64,000 nucleotides of DNA from positions 17,646 to 81,645 of IMG/VR virus record IMGVR_UViG_3300022700_000208; one strand, given 5' to 3'. Below are positions 56,501 to 64,000 of the stretch, one piece after another. How positions within the stretch are numbered: position 1 is the first letter of the stretch; each line of letters opens with the position of its first letter. The notes beneath the pieces are model-generated. The model was not told where the DNA came from. It saw only the letters and a list, made by a program, of their open reading frames with translations, and did no database searches. Made by a program: the position numbers and the translations under genes. The DNA is from a virus.

Positions 56501-59140
56501 CCTGAACTTGTAACCAGTGACCAGGAAACCAAAGGACAGATCCTTGTTCTTCCAGCCACTTCTGATGGGGCCAGTAAACAAGCGGCCAATAAGCCTCCCC
56601 TTGGATCAGGTATCCAGCTTGGTGCTATAGCTGTACAGCAGCAGCAAAATGCCATCTTGGTTGAAAGAACAATTGATAATAATAGTCTTGAATTCCAAGG
56701 ACCTGGAACCTATCAAGCTATTGGAACAATATTTACGGCTGATTCCAATCCTGTGGCTGAATTGGCTGCTGAGTTGAGAAGAGTTGGAACTCCAGGTGGG
56801 GAGATCTTTTTCAAGATTTATCCCGATGATGGAGGAGGAAATCCAGATACCTCTACAGTTCTTTTTGAAAATGATCCCATTAACAATCCCCTGGATATTA
56901 ACACTCTTATTGGAACCTCAGACACAGAAGTTTTAGTTAAGGTTCCTAACCTCAATCTTACAAATGGCAATGATTATCACTTTGTTATTGAAACGAATCA
57001 GGAATACAAAAATAACCAGGATGGATCAAATTATATTGAGTGGAAGGTTAATGATGCTGCTCCCACAACAGATGTGAGAGTATTTGATGGCTCCTGGTCA
57101 AGCATTAATTTTCACCGTGCTGTTTTCAGAATTGAAACCAAGACAGCCCTTGAGGACATTGTTCAAGGAAATATCAGACAAAATACCCTCGGTGGGGGTT
57201 CTGGAGGTGGAATTGGTGATGTTCTGGACACTACTAACCGCTTCCAGATTTACCTTGATGATTCTGATTTTGAATTAGGTCAGATTAACTCCTTTAAGAA
57301 CTCTGATCCTCTTCTCTTAGTTGATGAGGGAAATTCAACAGGAAGCTTTGGAATTGTATCAGGGACGTATGATCTTGGCATTTCTGAGATTATGCGCTCT
57401 GTTCAGTTAGTTGATTTTGATGAGTTGGAAGATCAGGCTGGAGTTTCCAATATTGCTGTTCATTCTTATTGGCAGATTGGAAACCTGGATGAGTCAGCTA
57501 TTCACCGAGTATCCCGAATGGGCGGTCTGGCTGGCACCTTCCAGCAGGTCAATATGGTAAGAAATGGCCTCACTGATGTTCTTGAGGGAGAGCATGAGTT
57601 CAGTGAGGAAAAATCCTTCTCTGATTTCATCGACCAGCCAAATGGGGCTTCCTCTGTTGACCTGGATGATGGAACAAACAGACAGGTTGTCTCCCAGCCA
57701 ATTGTTCTTTCTCAGACGCGGGATGTCAGTAAAGTCACTCTCTATCTGACTAGGGCAGGCTCCCCCTCAGGGAAATTCAATCTGGCCCTGGTTCAGGATG
57801 ATGGATCAGGAAACCCTGATCTGAGCGCTGTATTGGCCCAGAGGGGCTTTTTCTCGGTGGTTGATATTGGCACCTCGGAAGAGGCCAAAGACATTCCTGT
57901 GGATCTACAGTTGGCTGCAACTACTTACCATGCTGTGGTTATCACGGACTCAGCCTATAAAAGCTCTTATTCCGATGGGGTGGATGAGATTGCTCTCAGC
58001 TATGATTCTGATGCGGGGCTTTCAAATTACCAGACCTATGATGGCTCCACATTCACCACAGCGGGTGGAGATGCCACGCTCAAGCATCAGGTCACAGAAC
58101 AAACACTCATTCTCCAAACCTTAGAGGAAAATGCTTTTGCCAATGCCGATGGTTCTCTGGAGCTAACGGACGGGGCAGGCTCCCAGGATGCTTTGGCCCA
58201 GCCCTTTACGGTATCGGGCAATAGGAACACCTTTAAGAAACTCACTTTTGAGTATGATAAGACAGGAAACCCCCAAGGATTCCTTACTATCAAATTGGTT
58301 AACTTGGATGGAAGTGGCAACCCTGATCCTTCTTCTGTGATTTCTTCAAGATCTGAGGATATAACTCAGCTTTCTTCAGGAGTTAATCAACTAAGCTTTT
58401 TAGTTCCTGAGAACACAGTGACTTCAGGTGATTATGCTATCCTTTTTGAAACGGATCAGGATTATAAAGACAACTTTTCTACAGGAGTTGATGCTCTTGC
58501 TATTAGGGCTGATACTTCAGCTCCTCTTGATCTTGGAATTCTGGAAGCCAAAAGCTTTGATGGAACTTCCTGGTCAGATGTTACAGACACAGCCTTTGTG
58601 TTTCTTATTGAGGGAAGGCAGCTTGAGCTTATCCTAGAGATTGAGTCCACCATCTCTGATGCCCGAATGAAAGGCTTTGGGGTTGCCTATGGACAGAAGA
58701 CAGGAAAAGTTGTAGCAGACTCTCTTCCTATTGCTTACACAACAGTTCAGCCAACTACTCAGGAAGTAAGAGTTAATTTATCTGCCCTTGCTCCCCTGGA
58801 TAATAATTATCTCAAAGCATTCATTCAGGATGGATCGGGACAGGTTTACATGCATCCTGAATTTGAGATTGATGGGGATGAGGTTGTCTTTCCTGCTGGA
58901 GTGTTTGATGTTCCAAATGCTGTTCCTATAAGATTTGAACAGTTCACTCCAGGTCTCAAGGAGGTCAATCCATCACTTATCAATACGATGAAAGAAAACT
59001 TCCTTGGATCATCAATCTCAGGTCTTGATTTTTCCTTCCCTGGAAGAGGGGTAAAACTGAGAGCTGATGATGGAACATTGGTTGAGCTTCAAGTGACAGA
59101 GGGGCCAACTCGAACTATTAGAATCGTGGATCAGGAGTAA
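53576..59140 (+). CDS. Giant modular tail fiber/baseplate adhesin (1854 residues)
   Basis: A very long protein with a gpH-like N-terminus (MAIQGVITDVGVQKSI, then FSVSNIAGALSVSRTSDNS), which attaches to the baseplate, then (a) two NE[IV]Q-type repeats at residues about 440-590, related to those in the wedge protein, (b) four approximately 150-residue modules (about 625-770, 1037-1185, 1360-1505, 1528-1680) with a TYHAV- or DYAIL-type turn, T[DN]-x-x-YK motif and an FDG(T/S) strand, and (c) a C-terminal domain (residues 1690-1854). The modules look like jelly-roll adhesins. Likely a long fiber; trimerisation and binding sites are not visible. Confidence 0.75.
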   Translation: MAIQGVITDVGVQKSIDAANNEGFNIRPKSFSVSNIAGALSVSRTSDNSGVFFSSPISSFVVIDENTIKFICTVTPGQIPSGTTRNISEIALFAEDQNNNEFLFALGQPQPAITYEPSGSVTLELEVSIVNIDLSDQFVFEFTQATELGEHEDSFTPHLPLQAEMARAGQFVPGGPFSFEYTGQDFDKDVIFDGVKASATYGGITFTAKFPGPEGNNITLVFDGQDTVDEVVLAWNNANPYNPVEHNGLGTEVLTANPGLVLSSGSLNVDQNDVVYKDTDSVYKQALADGTIRAKAAGVADIDPDRTGRRVISSGFIGITTGFDIGSELFLSDTNPGKITDSATAVKVGLQTDTDFILFSAFGGGTPGGAQTFDAVVTDIGGFGFYPTTQQAIDAVSDGAFILVDKLEQIKSQLSLNGKSLRFVFNGFQTGWEKFPGIGEQQLIEFSSVPDAGTWRIEFDGQEGPDLTHNATAADVENVFQNDFGVNASVSGNFSMGFTVTFPLFQDFPQPTFQDPGLNEIQRFTFSNEPDDGTVTFEFNGEQTLNFPWDDNASDLEIAFEDLSNIENVTVTGGFSQGFFQIEFSGNDGLEPKNLIQVVQNDLELNGSPTIINEDLDTQTIESLTSDDFIDVGSGFTDVGQTFTTTPIAFDLEKIYFDIFNPSGATGEIRFDVFETSGGEPTGSSIATTGNIDVTTLPSSQSGLQEFALQSAVALSSTTQYAVVATNVSSNAGIRFAIDTTDPYGGGALVDSTDNQSTWSINSGSDMVFRVTGTGGNPSIPIDAIEVQNGKYPASNLSSSGSDVTISVSTTSEGEPQGPSNLLVIDSDKNVFEGLGVIQNFDGFAIDLNGHVDTKIEMFFNNNGVNLITEDLTPGVDYSVVGSIGYADDINGQLRLKEHPSNKSRVVVTGVDRETLDGTTKAFTLQNQLLDFEGAEIDFSTGEVFAPDGVTPLGLNFTPPSIQEQQWRWFSVSVVPELVTSDQETKGQILVLPATSDGASKQAANKPPLGSGIQLGAIAVQQQQNAILVERTIDNNSLEFQGPGTYQAIGTIFTADSNPVAELAAELRRVGTPGGEIFFKIYPDDGGGNPDTSTVLFENDPINNPLDINTLIGTSDTEVLVKVPNLNLTNGNDYHFVIETNQEYKNNQDGSNYIEWKVNDAAPTTDVRVFDGSWSSINFHRAVFRIETKTALEDIVQGNIRQNTLGGGSGGGIGDVLDTTNRFQIYLDDSDFELGQINSFKNSDPLLLVDEGNSTGSFGIVSGTYDLGISEIMRSVQLVDFDELEDQAGVSNIAVHSYWQIGNLDESAIHRVSRMGGLAGTFQQVNMVRNGLTDVLEGEHEFSEEKSFSDFIDQPNGASSVDLDDGTNRQVVSQPIVLSQTRDVSKVTLYLTRAGSPSGKFNLALVQDDGSGNPDLSAVLAQRGFFSVVDIGTSEEAKDIPVDLQLAATTYHAVVITDSAYKSSYSDGVDEIALSYDSDAGLSNYQTYDGSTFTTAGGDATLKHQVTEQTLILQTLEENAFANADGSLELTDGAGSQDALAQPFTVSGNRNTFKKLTFEYDKTGNPQGFLTIKLVNLDGSGNPDPSSVISSRSEDITQLSSGVNQLSFLVPENTVTSGDYAILFETDQDYKDNFSTGVDALAIRADTSAPLDLGILEAKSFDGTSWSDVTDTAFVFLIEGRQLELILEIESTISDARMKGFGVAYGQKTGKVVADSLPIAYTTVQPTTQEVRVNLSALAPLDNNYLKAFIQDGSGQVYMHPEFEIDGDEVVFPAGVFDVPNAVPIRFEQFTPGLKEVNPSLINTMKENFLGSSISGLDFSFPGRGVKLRADDGTLVELQVTEGPTRTIRIVDQE
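54889..55365 (+). repeat. Two further NE[IV]Q-type repeats in the giant fiber
   Basis: Two units beginning near 54889 and 55127 share PDAG/PDDG, FDGQ/FNGE, an A-x-D-[VL]-E helix and a GF-x-[VQ]-x-F strand with the four repeats in the wedge protein at 51304-52440. This marks exchange of modules between neighbouring genes. Confidence 0.72.
55446..58620 (+). repeat. Four repeated approximately 150-residue modules in the giant fiber
   Basis: Modules at about 55446-55890, 56683-57130, 57652-58095 and 58155-58620. Shared signs: an early line of strands with GxPxGxxxxxL, then DDGGGNPD or DGSGNPDxSxVL, a long strand with a TYHAVVITDSAYK-like turn, and FDG[ST]W/FTT near the end. The last three are most alike (SGNPD-x-S and YK-x-x-x-S/D-G-x-D). 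Repeated binding or spacer domains are likely. Confidence 0.68.
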
Positions 59141-59143
59141 AAT

Positions 59144-60184
59144 ATGAAAGGTGATCAATCACTTTTACTGGCAACCAATGAGGTGACAAACCTCTTTTCC
59201 AATTCTGACTTGACTTATTTTCAGTATGGGGAAAGTGCATCTTTGTTAGAAGCTAATCCTGAGTCTTATCATGGTCCTGACAGATTTACTTTAGTAAGGA
59301 CTGGAACTGGAAGAGCTGGGGATGCTTTTATACAATCCACAGATGTACCTGATCCTCAATTTGATTTTTCTGTTGACGCTACAAGAGAACATGGAGCGTC
59401 AGATGAGCATCTGAATATTTATCAGAAGATTGAGTCTATATTTTCAAGCAGACTTACAATAGAAGGGAGAGCATCATTTAGCTTTTTTGTAAAGCCTCTT
59501 CAAGATATTGCATCAATAAATATTGATTTTTTCTATCCAAGTTCAAAAGATAATTGGCCAGGTGGATCAACTCTTTTTCATAGCGTATCTTTAACTGCTG
59601 GAGTTGATTTTAATATAGGCGAGTGGTTCCAGCCAAAAGTTGAAAACGTACCTATGCCAACTCAGGTATCTAATGGACTGATGGTTAGAATAAGAACAAA
59701 TGCTTTAGAGTCTTCCTTCCCTGAGTTTACTCAAATAAAAACAACAGGATGGCAGTGTAATGAAGGAAGAAAAGTCCTTCCCTGGAGATTGATGCTGGAA
59801 AATCGTTTTGAAGAGCTTGGAATACTACAAAGATATGCTGAGATCGGATTTACTACTTATGCGAATATAAATTTTGAAGAATCCTCAACCAATAATAGGT
59901 TAGCTATTCTTGGGGGAAAGTTTTCTACAATAAAAAGATCAGGACCTACTGTAACTTTTTATGGAACAGGGGATATAACAAATTCAAGAGGTCTTCCTGG
60001 TTTAAATGGAATGGGAAATGCAAATTCTGTGAGACTTTACAATGCAGGTAAGTTCTGGGGTGTTGATACAATAGGGGGAATATTAAGCCGTTCTTATATT
60101 GGCTTATATCTTATATTGAATGCAAATACAGATTCAGGAGAGGCTTATTATTTCTCTTTTTGGATGGCCAAAGCTGAACTATAA
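59144..60184 (+). CDS. Tail fiber/receptor-binding protein 1
   Basis: A 346-residue protein. The start, LATNEVTNLFSNSDLTYFQYG, and the later LGILQRYAEIGFTTY follow the pattern NLxxNGDxSIxQR ... QRYxxIxxFxT that also appears in the 62782 protein and in the partial gene at 63842. This is a common phage tail-fiber tip/receptor-binding arrangement. WxxN regions with a long beta-rich body occupy the rest. It starts four bases after the giant fiber stop. Confidence 0.66.
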   Translation: MKGDQSLLLATNEVTNLFSNSDLTYFQYGESASLLEANPESYHGPDRFTLVRTGTGRAGDAFIQSTDVPDPQFDFSVDATREHGASDEHLNIYQKIESIFSSRLTIEGRASFSFFVKPLQDIASINIDFFYPSSKDNWPGGSTLFHSVSLTAGVDFNIGEWFQPKVENVPMPTQVSNGLMVRIRTNALESSFPEFTQIKTTGWQCNEGRKVLPWRLMLENRFEELGILQRYAEIGFTTYANINFEESSTNNRLAILGGKFSTIKRSGPTVTFYGTGDITNSRGLPGLNGMGNANSVRLYNAGKFWGVDTIGGILSRSYIGLYLILNANTDSGEAYYFSFWMAKAEL

Positions 60185-60195
60185 AGGATTGATTT

Positions 60196-60978
60196 ATGAG
60201 AATTTTGAGATCACAAGATAAAATAGGTAATCCTATACTTTCTGGATCGAATATTGAAATCCCAGCAAGCAGAATAACTATAGGAGGAAGACAGTTTAGA
60301 CCTTCTGGGGGGTTATTATCAGTTTCTGTTCCAAGTCTCACGGCGAACAACCTCTATTTCATCTATGCAGTTCAATCAGGCGGCGCTGTCTCTTTGGTGA
60401 TAAATCAAAATGTGAATAGCGTTGGTCCAAGCGGCCATGTTGCTTGGAAATTGGTGGGTGCGTTTTATGCCGATGGACTATCAACTGTTGGATTCGGTAG
60501 CTTTGTCACTATAGAAGGTAGACCTAGCACAGAAAATATTAAGATGGATGGGCCAGTAACCAATATAACATCGAATGTAGACACTGAAGGTGCAAATTGG
60601 TGGCGGCGAGGCTCACACATAATACTTAATGGTGGATTGAAATTAAATGGTGACATAACGCCAAGTTCAGTTGGTGCTAATCTTCCGAGTAACTTATTAG
60701 CTAATGCAAATGCCCTTGACATCGGTTTAACAGGCGGGACAGGTGACCACATGGTGGTTGGATTTTGGCGTTTTGTGGACGCAAATTCATTTAGTGAAAA
60801 TACTGGTGGGGATGTTGCTTACGACATTAGTTCATCATTTCTAGTTTTTAGAGTTAATGGAAGTGGTAATCTTAGACCTGACCTGGATTCCCCTAATATG
60901 AATAGCAATGATGCTTTAAAATGGCAATTTGAAGTTCCCATACAGGGTTGGACAAATACACCTCTAAAAGACTTATAA
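60196..60978 (+). CDS. Tail fiber-like protein
   Basis: A 260-residue protein beginning MRILRSQDKIGNPILSGSN. It has a beta-rich, Gly/Ser/Asn-rich composition with TANNLYFIYAVQSGG, typical of phage fiber proteins, and an insertion of somewhat different base composition. TAAAGGATTG lies before the ATG. Likely an adhesin or fiber part; no family name. Confidence 0.62.
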   Translation: MRILRSQDKIGNPILSGSNIEIPASRITIGGRQFRPSGGLLSVSVPSLTANNLYFIYAVQSGGAVSLVINQNVNSVGPSGHVAWKLVGAFYADGLSTVGFGSFVTIEGRPSTENIKMDGPVTNITSNVDTEGANWWRRGSHIILNGGLKLNGDITPSSVGANLPSNLLANANALDIGLTGGTGDHMVVGFWRFVDANSFSENTGGDVAYDISSSFLVFRVNGSGNLRPDLDSPNMNSNDALKWQFEVPIQGWTNTPLKDL

Positions 60979-60989
60979 GGAAATAGGCT

Positions 60990-61073
60990 ATGAGTAGTAT
61001 TGGAAAAAACGTTAAGTCGAGAAGAAAGAAGGGCTCACCAAGCGACAGACAGCTTGCTGTTGATTTTGAATAA
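60990..61073 (+). CDS. 27-codon ORF, possible remnant of a fiber gene
   Basis: MSSIGKNVKSRRKKGSP... encoded by 27 codons, preceded by AAGGAAATAG. Its first residues SIGKN match the start of the next gene (MSNGSIGKNSTQIRSNK), so it may be a 5' remnant left by gene duplication or a tiny peptide. A reliable call is not possible. Confidence 0.35.
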   Translation: MSSIGKNVKSRRKKGSPSDRQLAVDFE

Positions 61074-61084
61074 AGGAATAAAAT

Positions 61085-62305
61085 ATGAGCAATGGTTCAA
61101 TTGGAAAAAATTCAACACAGATAAGATCAAATAAGGTCAACCCTACTGGCTTTGAGAAAGTCCCTTTTGCTCATCAAGCAAGCCAGGGAGACACAGGCAT
61201 TGATATGCTAAATCTCAATGCCCCTGAGGGGTATGTTAACCGCTCCCCCAATATAATAAATGAAGCTCTTGGGAGACAAACTCAGGGCAATATCCTTCTC
61301 TCCAATGGGGAAGGAAAAGTGATGGGTGAAGGTGTGGATTTTATCCGCACAGGAACCCGTATTGAATTCACAGGTGGATTCACGGCTCAAGATGGTGAGA
61401 TCTTTTATGGACAGATAGACAATTCTCCTCAGAGAGGAAGGGTGGACCTTCTTGATGGCCATCAGATCTCCCCAAGAAATACTCTTGAGGTAGGACAGAC
61501 CTCATTCAACCTTGGAAGGACAGTCAAGATTCCCCAGGGAAATGAAGCTGATCCTATCATGGTGATGAGAAACAGACAGCAGTCCCTTAGGGGGGATGAT
61601 TGGGTATATGTGGATAATGGATCAGGGTATGCCCAGCTCATTGAATTCAATCGTCCAGGAGAGCTTCTATCGGGTGGAAATAAAGAAGAGGTACAGGTCT
61701 TTTCCAATGGATTTGTGGTTGAACAAAACCCAACTAACCAAAGAAGAGAGATTGAAAAGATAAGAGGTCAGGTTGAAAGAATAACTCAAGCTCTTGAGAC
61801 AAACCTTGGACTTGATCAGATCCTCTTTCTTCTTGGATCTCCTACCCAGGATGATCTTAAGGCATTTGGTGATACTGTCCTTGATCTTTTGAATAGAATG
61901 CAGACACAAGAAAATGTAGCTATAAGAAAAAACAGATCTCAAACAAAAACAAGTGTTGTAAATTATTCGTCCCCCCAAAATGTTTCTGAGATAAGCTTTA
62001 ATAATTTAGTGATTGGGCGCAGATATAGAATTGTATGTCGTGTAAACTGGAGAACACGAAATGGAGGAACTCCAATATTTAGATATGAGGATTCTTTGGG
62101 TAATGCTTTAACAAGTAGAGTTGATGCAGAAGACAATGATAGTAGTTTTAGCACGGAAGAGGGATTATCTATTGGGGAATTTACAGCTCAAGATACTCAA
62201 GCAATTGCTGTTATTCTTGATGCTAATGCTGATGGTGTATTCAATGCAGCCACATCTATTTTAACTGAGCTAAACGACACTGAAGAAACATCTGACTTTA
62301 CTTAA
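61085..62305 (+). CDS. Tail fiber-like protein with shared C-terminal domain
   Basis: A 406-residue protein. N-terminal 290 residues hold a long hydrophilic region with likely attachment domains (YGQIDNSPQRGRVDLLDG), and a helix-rich part near residue 220-290. The last 110 residues (ISFNNLVIGRRYRI to EETSDFT) share a domain with the 62319 protein (LTFNNLVPGRMYDV to VETTDFT). GGAATAAAAT precedes the ATG. Probably a fiber or fiber-tip protein. Confidence 0.66.
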   Translation: MSNGSIGKNSTQIRSNKVNPTGFEKVPFAHQASQGDTGIDMLNLNAPEGYVNRSPNIINEALGRQTQGNILLSNGEGKVMGEGVDFIRTGTRIEFTGGFTAQDGEIFYGQIDNSPQRGRVDLLDGHQISPRNTLEVGQTSFNLGRTVKIPQGNEADPIMVMRNRQQSLRGDDWVYVDNGSGYAQLIEFNRPGELLSGGNKEEVQVFSNGFVVEQNPTNQRREIEKIRGQVERITQALETNLGLDQILFLLGSPTQDDLKAFGDTVLDLLNRMQTQENVAIRKNRSQTKTSVVNYSSPQNVSEISFNNLVIGRRYRIVCRVNWRTRNGGTPIFRYEDSLGNALTSRVDAEDNDSSFSTEEGLSIGEFTAQDTQAIAVILDANADGVFNAATSILTELNDTEETSDFT

Positions 62306-62318
62306 TAAGGACTGACTT

Positions 62319-62771
62319 ATGATCAATCTGTTGCAGAAAATAATTAGAAGAATTGATGATCGAACTAATAAAGTACAAACCAAAATTCTTAGCTCTGACA
62401 CAATTTCTACGGGTGTGATATTAACTTTTAATAATTTAGTTCCTGGACGTATGTACGATGTGAAAGGACCAATAAAATGGGACTTAGATGGAAATAATAT
62501 TGATACAGCTAGGGGTGTGGTTCAAATCAAAGATGGGTCAATCATAGTCTCTACTACTCATTGGAGATGGAGAAGAAACGATGATGAGGAAATGGATGAC
62601 TTTTGGGGAACTGACCATTTAAATTTTTCCTTTAAGGCCACGAACTCAACTATGACTGTGGAAATAGCTGGATTGTTGAATATGATAGTATTGGGAAGCA
62701 ATAATAGAAGTAACACATACGTACAGCTAGAAGAAAGAAATGATTTGGTTGAAACAACGGACTTCACTTAA
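62319..62771 (+). CDS. Stand-alone copy of the fiber C-terminal domain
   Basis: A 150-residue protein: a short basic N-terminal helix (MINLLQKIIRRIDDRTNKVQ), then a beta-rich domain homologous to the C-terminus of the preceding protein (NNLVPGRMYDV near residue 40 and the final VETTDFT). It may be a tip exchange module or an independent adhesin. AAGGACTG lies upstream. Confidence 0.64.
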   Translation: MINLLQKIIRRIDDRTNKVQTKILSSDTISTGVILTFNNLVPGRMYDVKGPIKWDLDGNNIDTARGVVQIKDGSIIVSTTHWRWRRNDDEEMDDFWGTDHLNFSFKATNSTMTVEIAGLLNMIVLGSNNRSNTYVQLEERNDLVETTDFT

Positions 62772-62781
62772 GGGTTAACTT

Positions 62782-63828
62782 ATGAGTCAATTTTTATCAT
62801 CTAGGATAAACCAGCTTTTCAGAAATCTTCTCATAAATGGAGATCAATCTATTGCTCAAAGAATAGGAGATCTTGGATCAAGAAATATTTCTGGAACAGC
62901 TCAGTTTGCAGCAGACAGATTCAAGGTAACTCACTTTGGTATGTCTGGTTCTATTGACGTATCCCACATTTCTTCATCTCCAGGAAGAGTTTTGACTGGG
63001 TATGAAGGAAACAGGGCAGTCAGAATAGATGTAAATACGGCTGATTCCTCTCTTGGAACAGGTTCTTCCTGTGGAATAGTTCAGCCTGTTGAAGGGAAAA
63101 CTTTTCAATCTTTCAGTGCCAAAGGAAAAGAGCTATTTGTTCTTTTCTTTGCCAGGGCTAACCAGCAATTCAATTTATCCCATGCTCTAAGAAATAATGA
63201 TACTGGGAGTGGATCTCCAGATTATGCCTATGTAACTCCAGTGACCATCGGAACTGATTGGACTAGAGTGGCAATAAAGGTTCCTCCTCATTTAAGCTCT
63301 CCCACTCACATAGGTACAGGAACTGCCTTAGAGTCTCAACTAACTTTAGCTGCTGGATCTAATCCATCAACTTCCAATCTCAATGTATGGACTCCAGAGA
63401 ATGTGGTTGGATCTGACACCCAGGACAATTTCCTTGCATCAACATCCAATTGGATTGAGTTCACTCAGGCAGGTCTTTATGTGGCTGATTCCTTCAATAC
63501 AGACATGATCAATAATTTCGATTTTCTTCCTCACTCTTTTCTTATTGGAGAGGAAAGAAGAGCTATGCAACGATATTTTCAAATTTTCAATTTTGCAACT
63601 TCGGGTAGTTCAGATGGATCTATCAATAATCATAAATTCCATAAAACTTTGCCTGTTGAAATGAGAACAAGTCCTACACTAATTAGAACAAACATCATTG
63701 AAACAGATAATATACAAAGTGAAGCAGTTGTGGTTGAAACAGGAACATCGGGACTTATGTTTTTTCTAGGTACACTTAGTACAGATTATAGAAGAAGATC
63801 AGAATGGACAGCCGAAGCAGAACTTTAA
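62782..63828 (+). CDS. Tail fiber/receptor-binding protein 2
   Basis: A 348-residue protein beginning MSQFLSSRINQLFRNLLING and then DQSIAQR. It carries AQFAADRFKV, a long beta-rich body, and ERRAMQRYFQIFNFATSG near the end, the pattern of a family of phage receptor-binding tips (NLLINGD...QR, DRW/F, QRY). It ends KHYRRRSEWTAEAEL-like as 59144 ends FSFWMAKAEL (common -AEL end). Related to 59144 and 63842. Confidence 0.68.
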   Translation: MSQFLSSRINQLFRNLLINGDQSIAQRIGDLGSRNISGTAQFAADRFKVTHFGMSGSIDVSHISSSPGRVLTGYEGNRAVRIDVNTADSSLGTGSSCGIVQPVEGKTFQSFSAKGKELFVLFFARANQQFNLSHALRNNDTGSGSPDYAYVTPVTIGTDWTRVAIKVPPHLSSPTHIGTGTALESQLTLAAGSNPSTSNLNVWTPENVVGSDTQDNFLASTSNWIEFTQAGLYVADSFNTDMINNFDFLPHSFLIGEERRAMQRYFQIFNFATSGSSDGSINNHKFHKTLPVEMRTSPTLIRTNIIETDNIQSEAVVVETGTSGLMFFLGTLSTDYRRRSEWTAEAEL

Positions 63829-63841
63829 TTAGGAGAAATAT

Positions 63842-64000
63842 ATGTTTCCTGAATTTGGACCTTTTTCTTTAAACAATTTACTTATCAATTCGGATATGTC
63901 TATAGCCCAAAGGATTGGATTTGGAGGAACCAAGTCTCAATTCTTTCCTGGTTATGCTCTTGATAGGTGGAAAGCCTTAACTATCCGAACAGATATTGCA
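63842..64000 (+). CDS. Partial receptor-binding protein 3
   Basis: The first 53 codons of a gene running off the window, after TTAGGAGAAAT. It begins MFPEFGPFSLNNLLINSDMS, then IAQRIGFGG and YALDRWKAL, the same NLLINxDxSIAQR...DRW pattern as the 62782 protein. It is a third member of this fiber cassette. 3' end not seen. Confidence 0.66.
   Translation, partial: MFPEFGPFSLNNLLINSDMSIAQRIGFGGTKSQFFPGYALDRWKALTIRTDIA

Noticed and set aside
59144-64000. Diversity-generating retroelement acting on fiber genes
   Set aside because: No reverse transcriptase gene and no template/variable repeat pair is visible in the window.

Overview
This window looks like part of the genome of a large, contractile-tailed, probably strictly lytic bacteriophage (T4-like myovirus morphogenesis genes). 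All credible genes, about 85 of them, lie on the + strand. They are tightly packed, commonly with TAATG or ATGA stop/start overlaps, AGGAG-type ribosome binding sites and several TTG/GTG starts. I saw no tRNA, rRNA, integrase, CRISPR or insertion sequence. The bacterial host cannot be read from the sequence.

Layout. (1) 1-7.5 kb: a recombination nuclease pair (SbcD/gp47-like and SbcC/gp46-like), then small unknown and membrane proteins. (2) 7.5-11 kb: small accessory genes, including a lipoprotein, a LuxR-type HTH protein, a one-helix membrane protein and zinc-ribbon proteins. (3) 11-19 kb: two HNH homing-endonuclease-like genes, the terminase small subunit, a run of small tagged proteins, and the terminase large subunit interrupted by an intein. 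(4) 19-32 kb: many small proteins sharing one N-terminal tag, the portal protein, and an AAA+ ATPase that carries the same tag and a second intein. (5) 32-39 kb: prohead protease fused to a scaffold-like region with a probable nested scaffold start, the major capsid protein, and neck or connector candidates. (6) 39-54 kb: tail sheath, two tail-tube-family proteins, gp26-like protein, tape measure, gp53-like, hub, gp5-like spike, gp25-like, a gp6/J-like wedge and a tail-protein-I-like protein. (7) 53.5-64 kb: a giant modular fiber and a cassette of fiber or receptor-binding genes that runs off the window.

The most striking feature is a family of about 24 proteins whose first 11 residues follow M-[S/N]-[K/R]-A-x-x-[hydrophobic]-x-x-x-[hydrophobic], followed by unrelated bodies. 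They surround the portal, terminase and protease genes, and many carry a hydrophobic-x-Glu/(Ala or Gly) site after the tag, spaced at residues 13, 16, 19 or slightly later. By analogy with the T4 capsid-targeting sequence and gp21-type prohead cleavage, I infer that the tag loads proteins into the prohead and is then removed. The AAA+ ATPase would be one such cargo. This is a hypothesis from sequence pattern and gene position only.

Other notable points: both inteins interrupt the Walker A motif of an ATPase at the same place (GK^S and GK^T), look related, and one starts with Gln. The spike gene has no standard start codon and seems to begin at AUU. A 14-nt element (TTTCCGTTTTCCTA) occurs at three gene-block boundaries. 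A 13-bp RNA hairpin overlaps the ribosome binding site of the major capsid gene.
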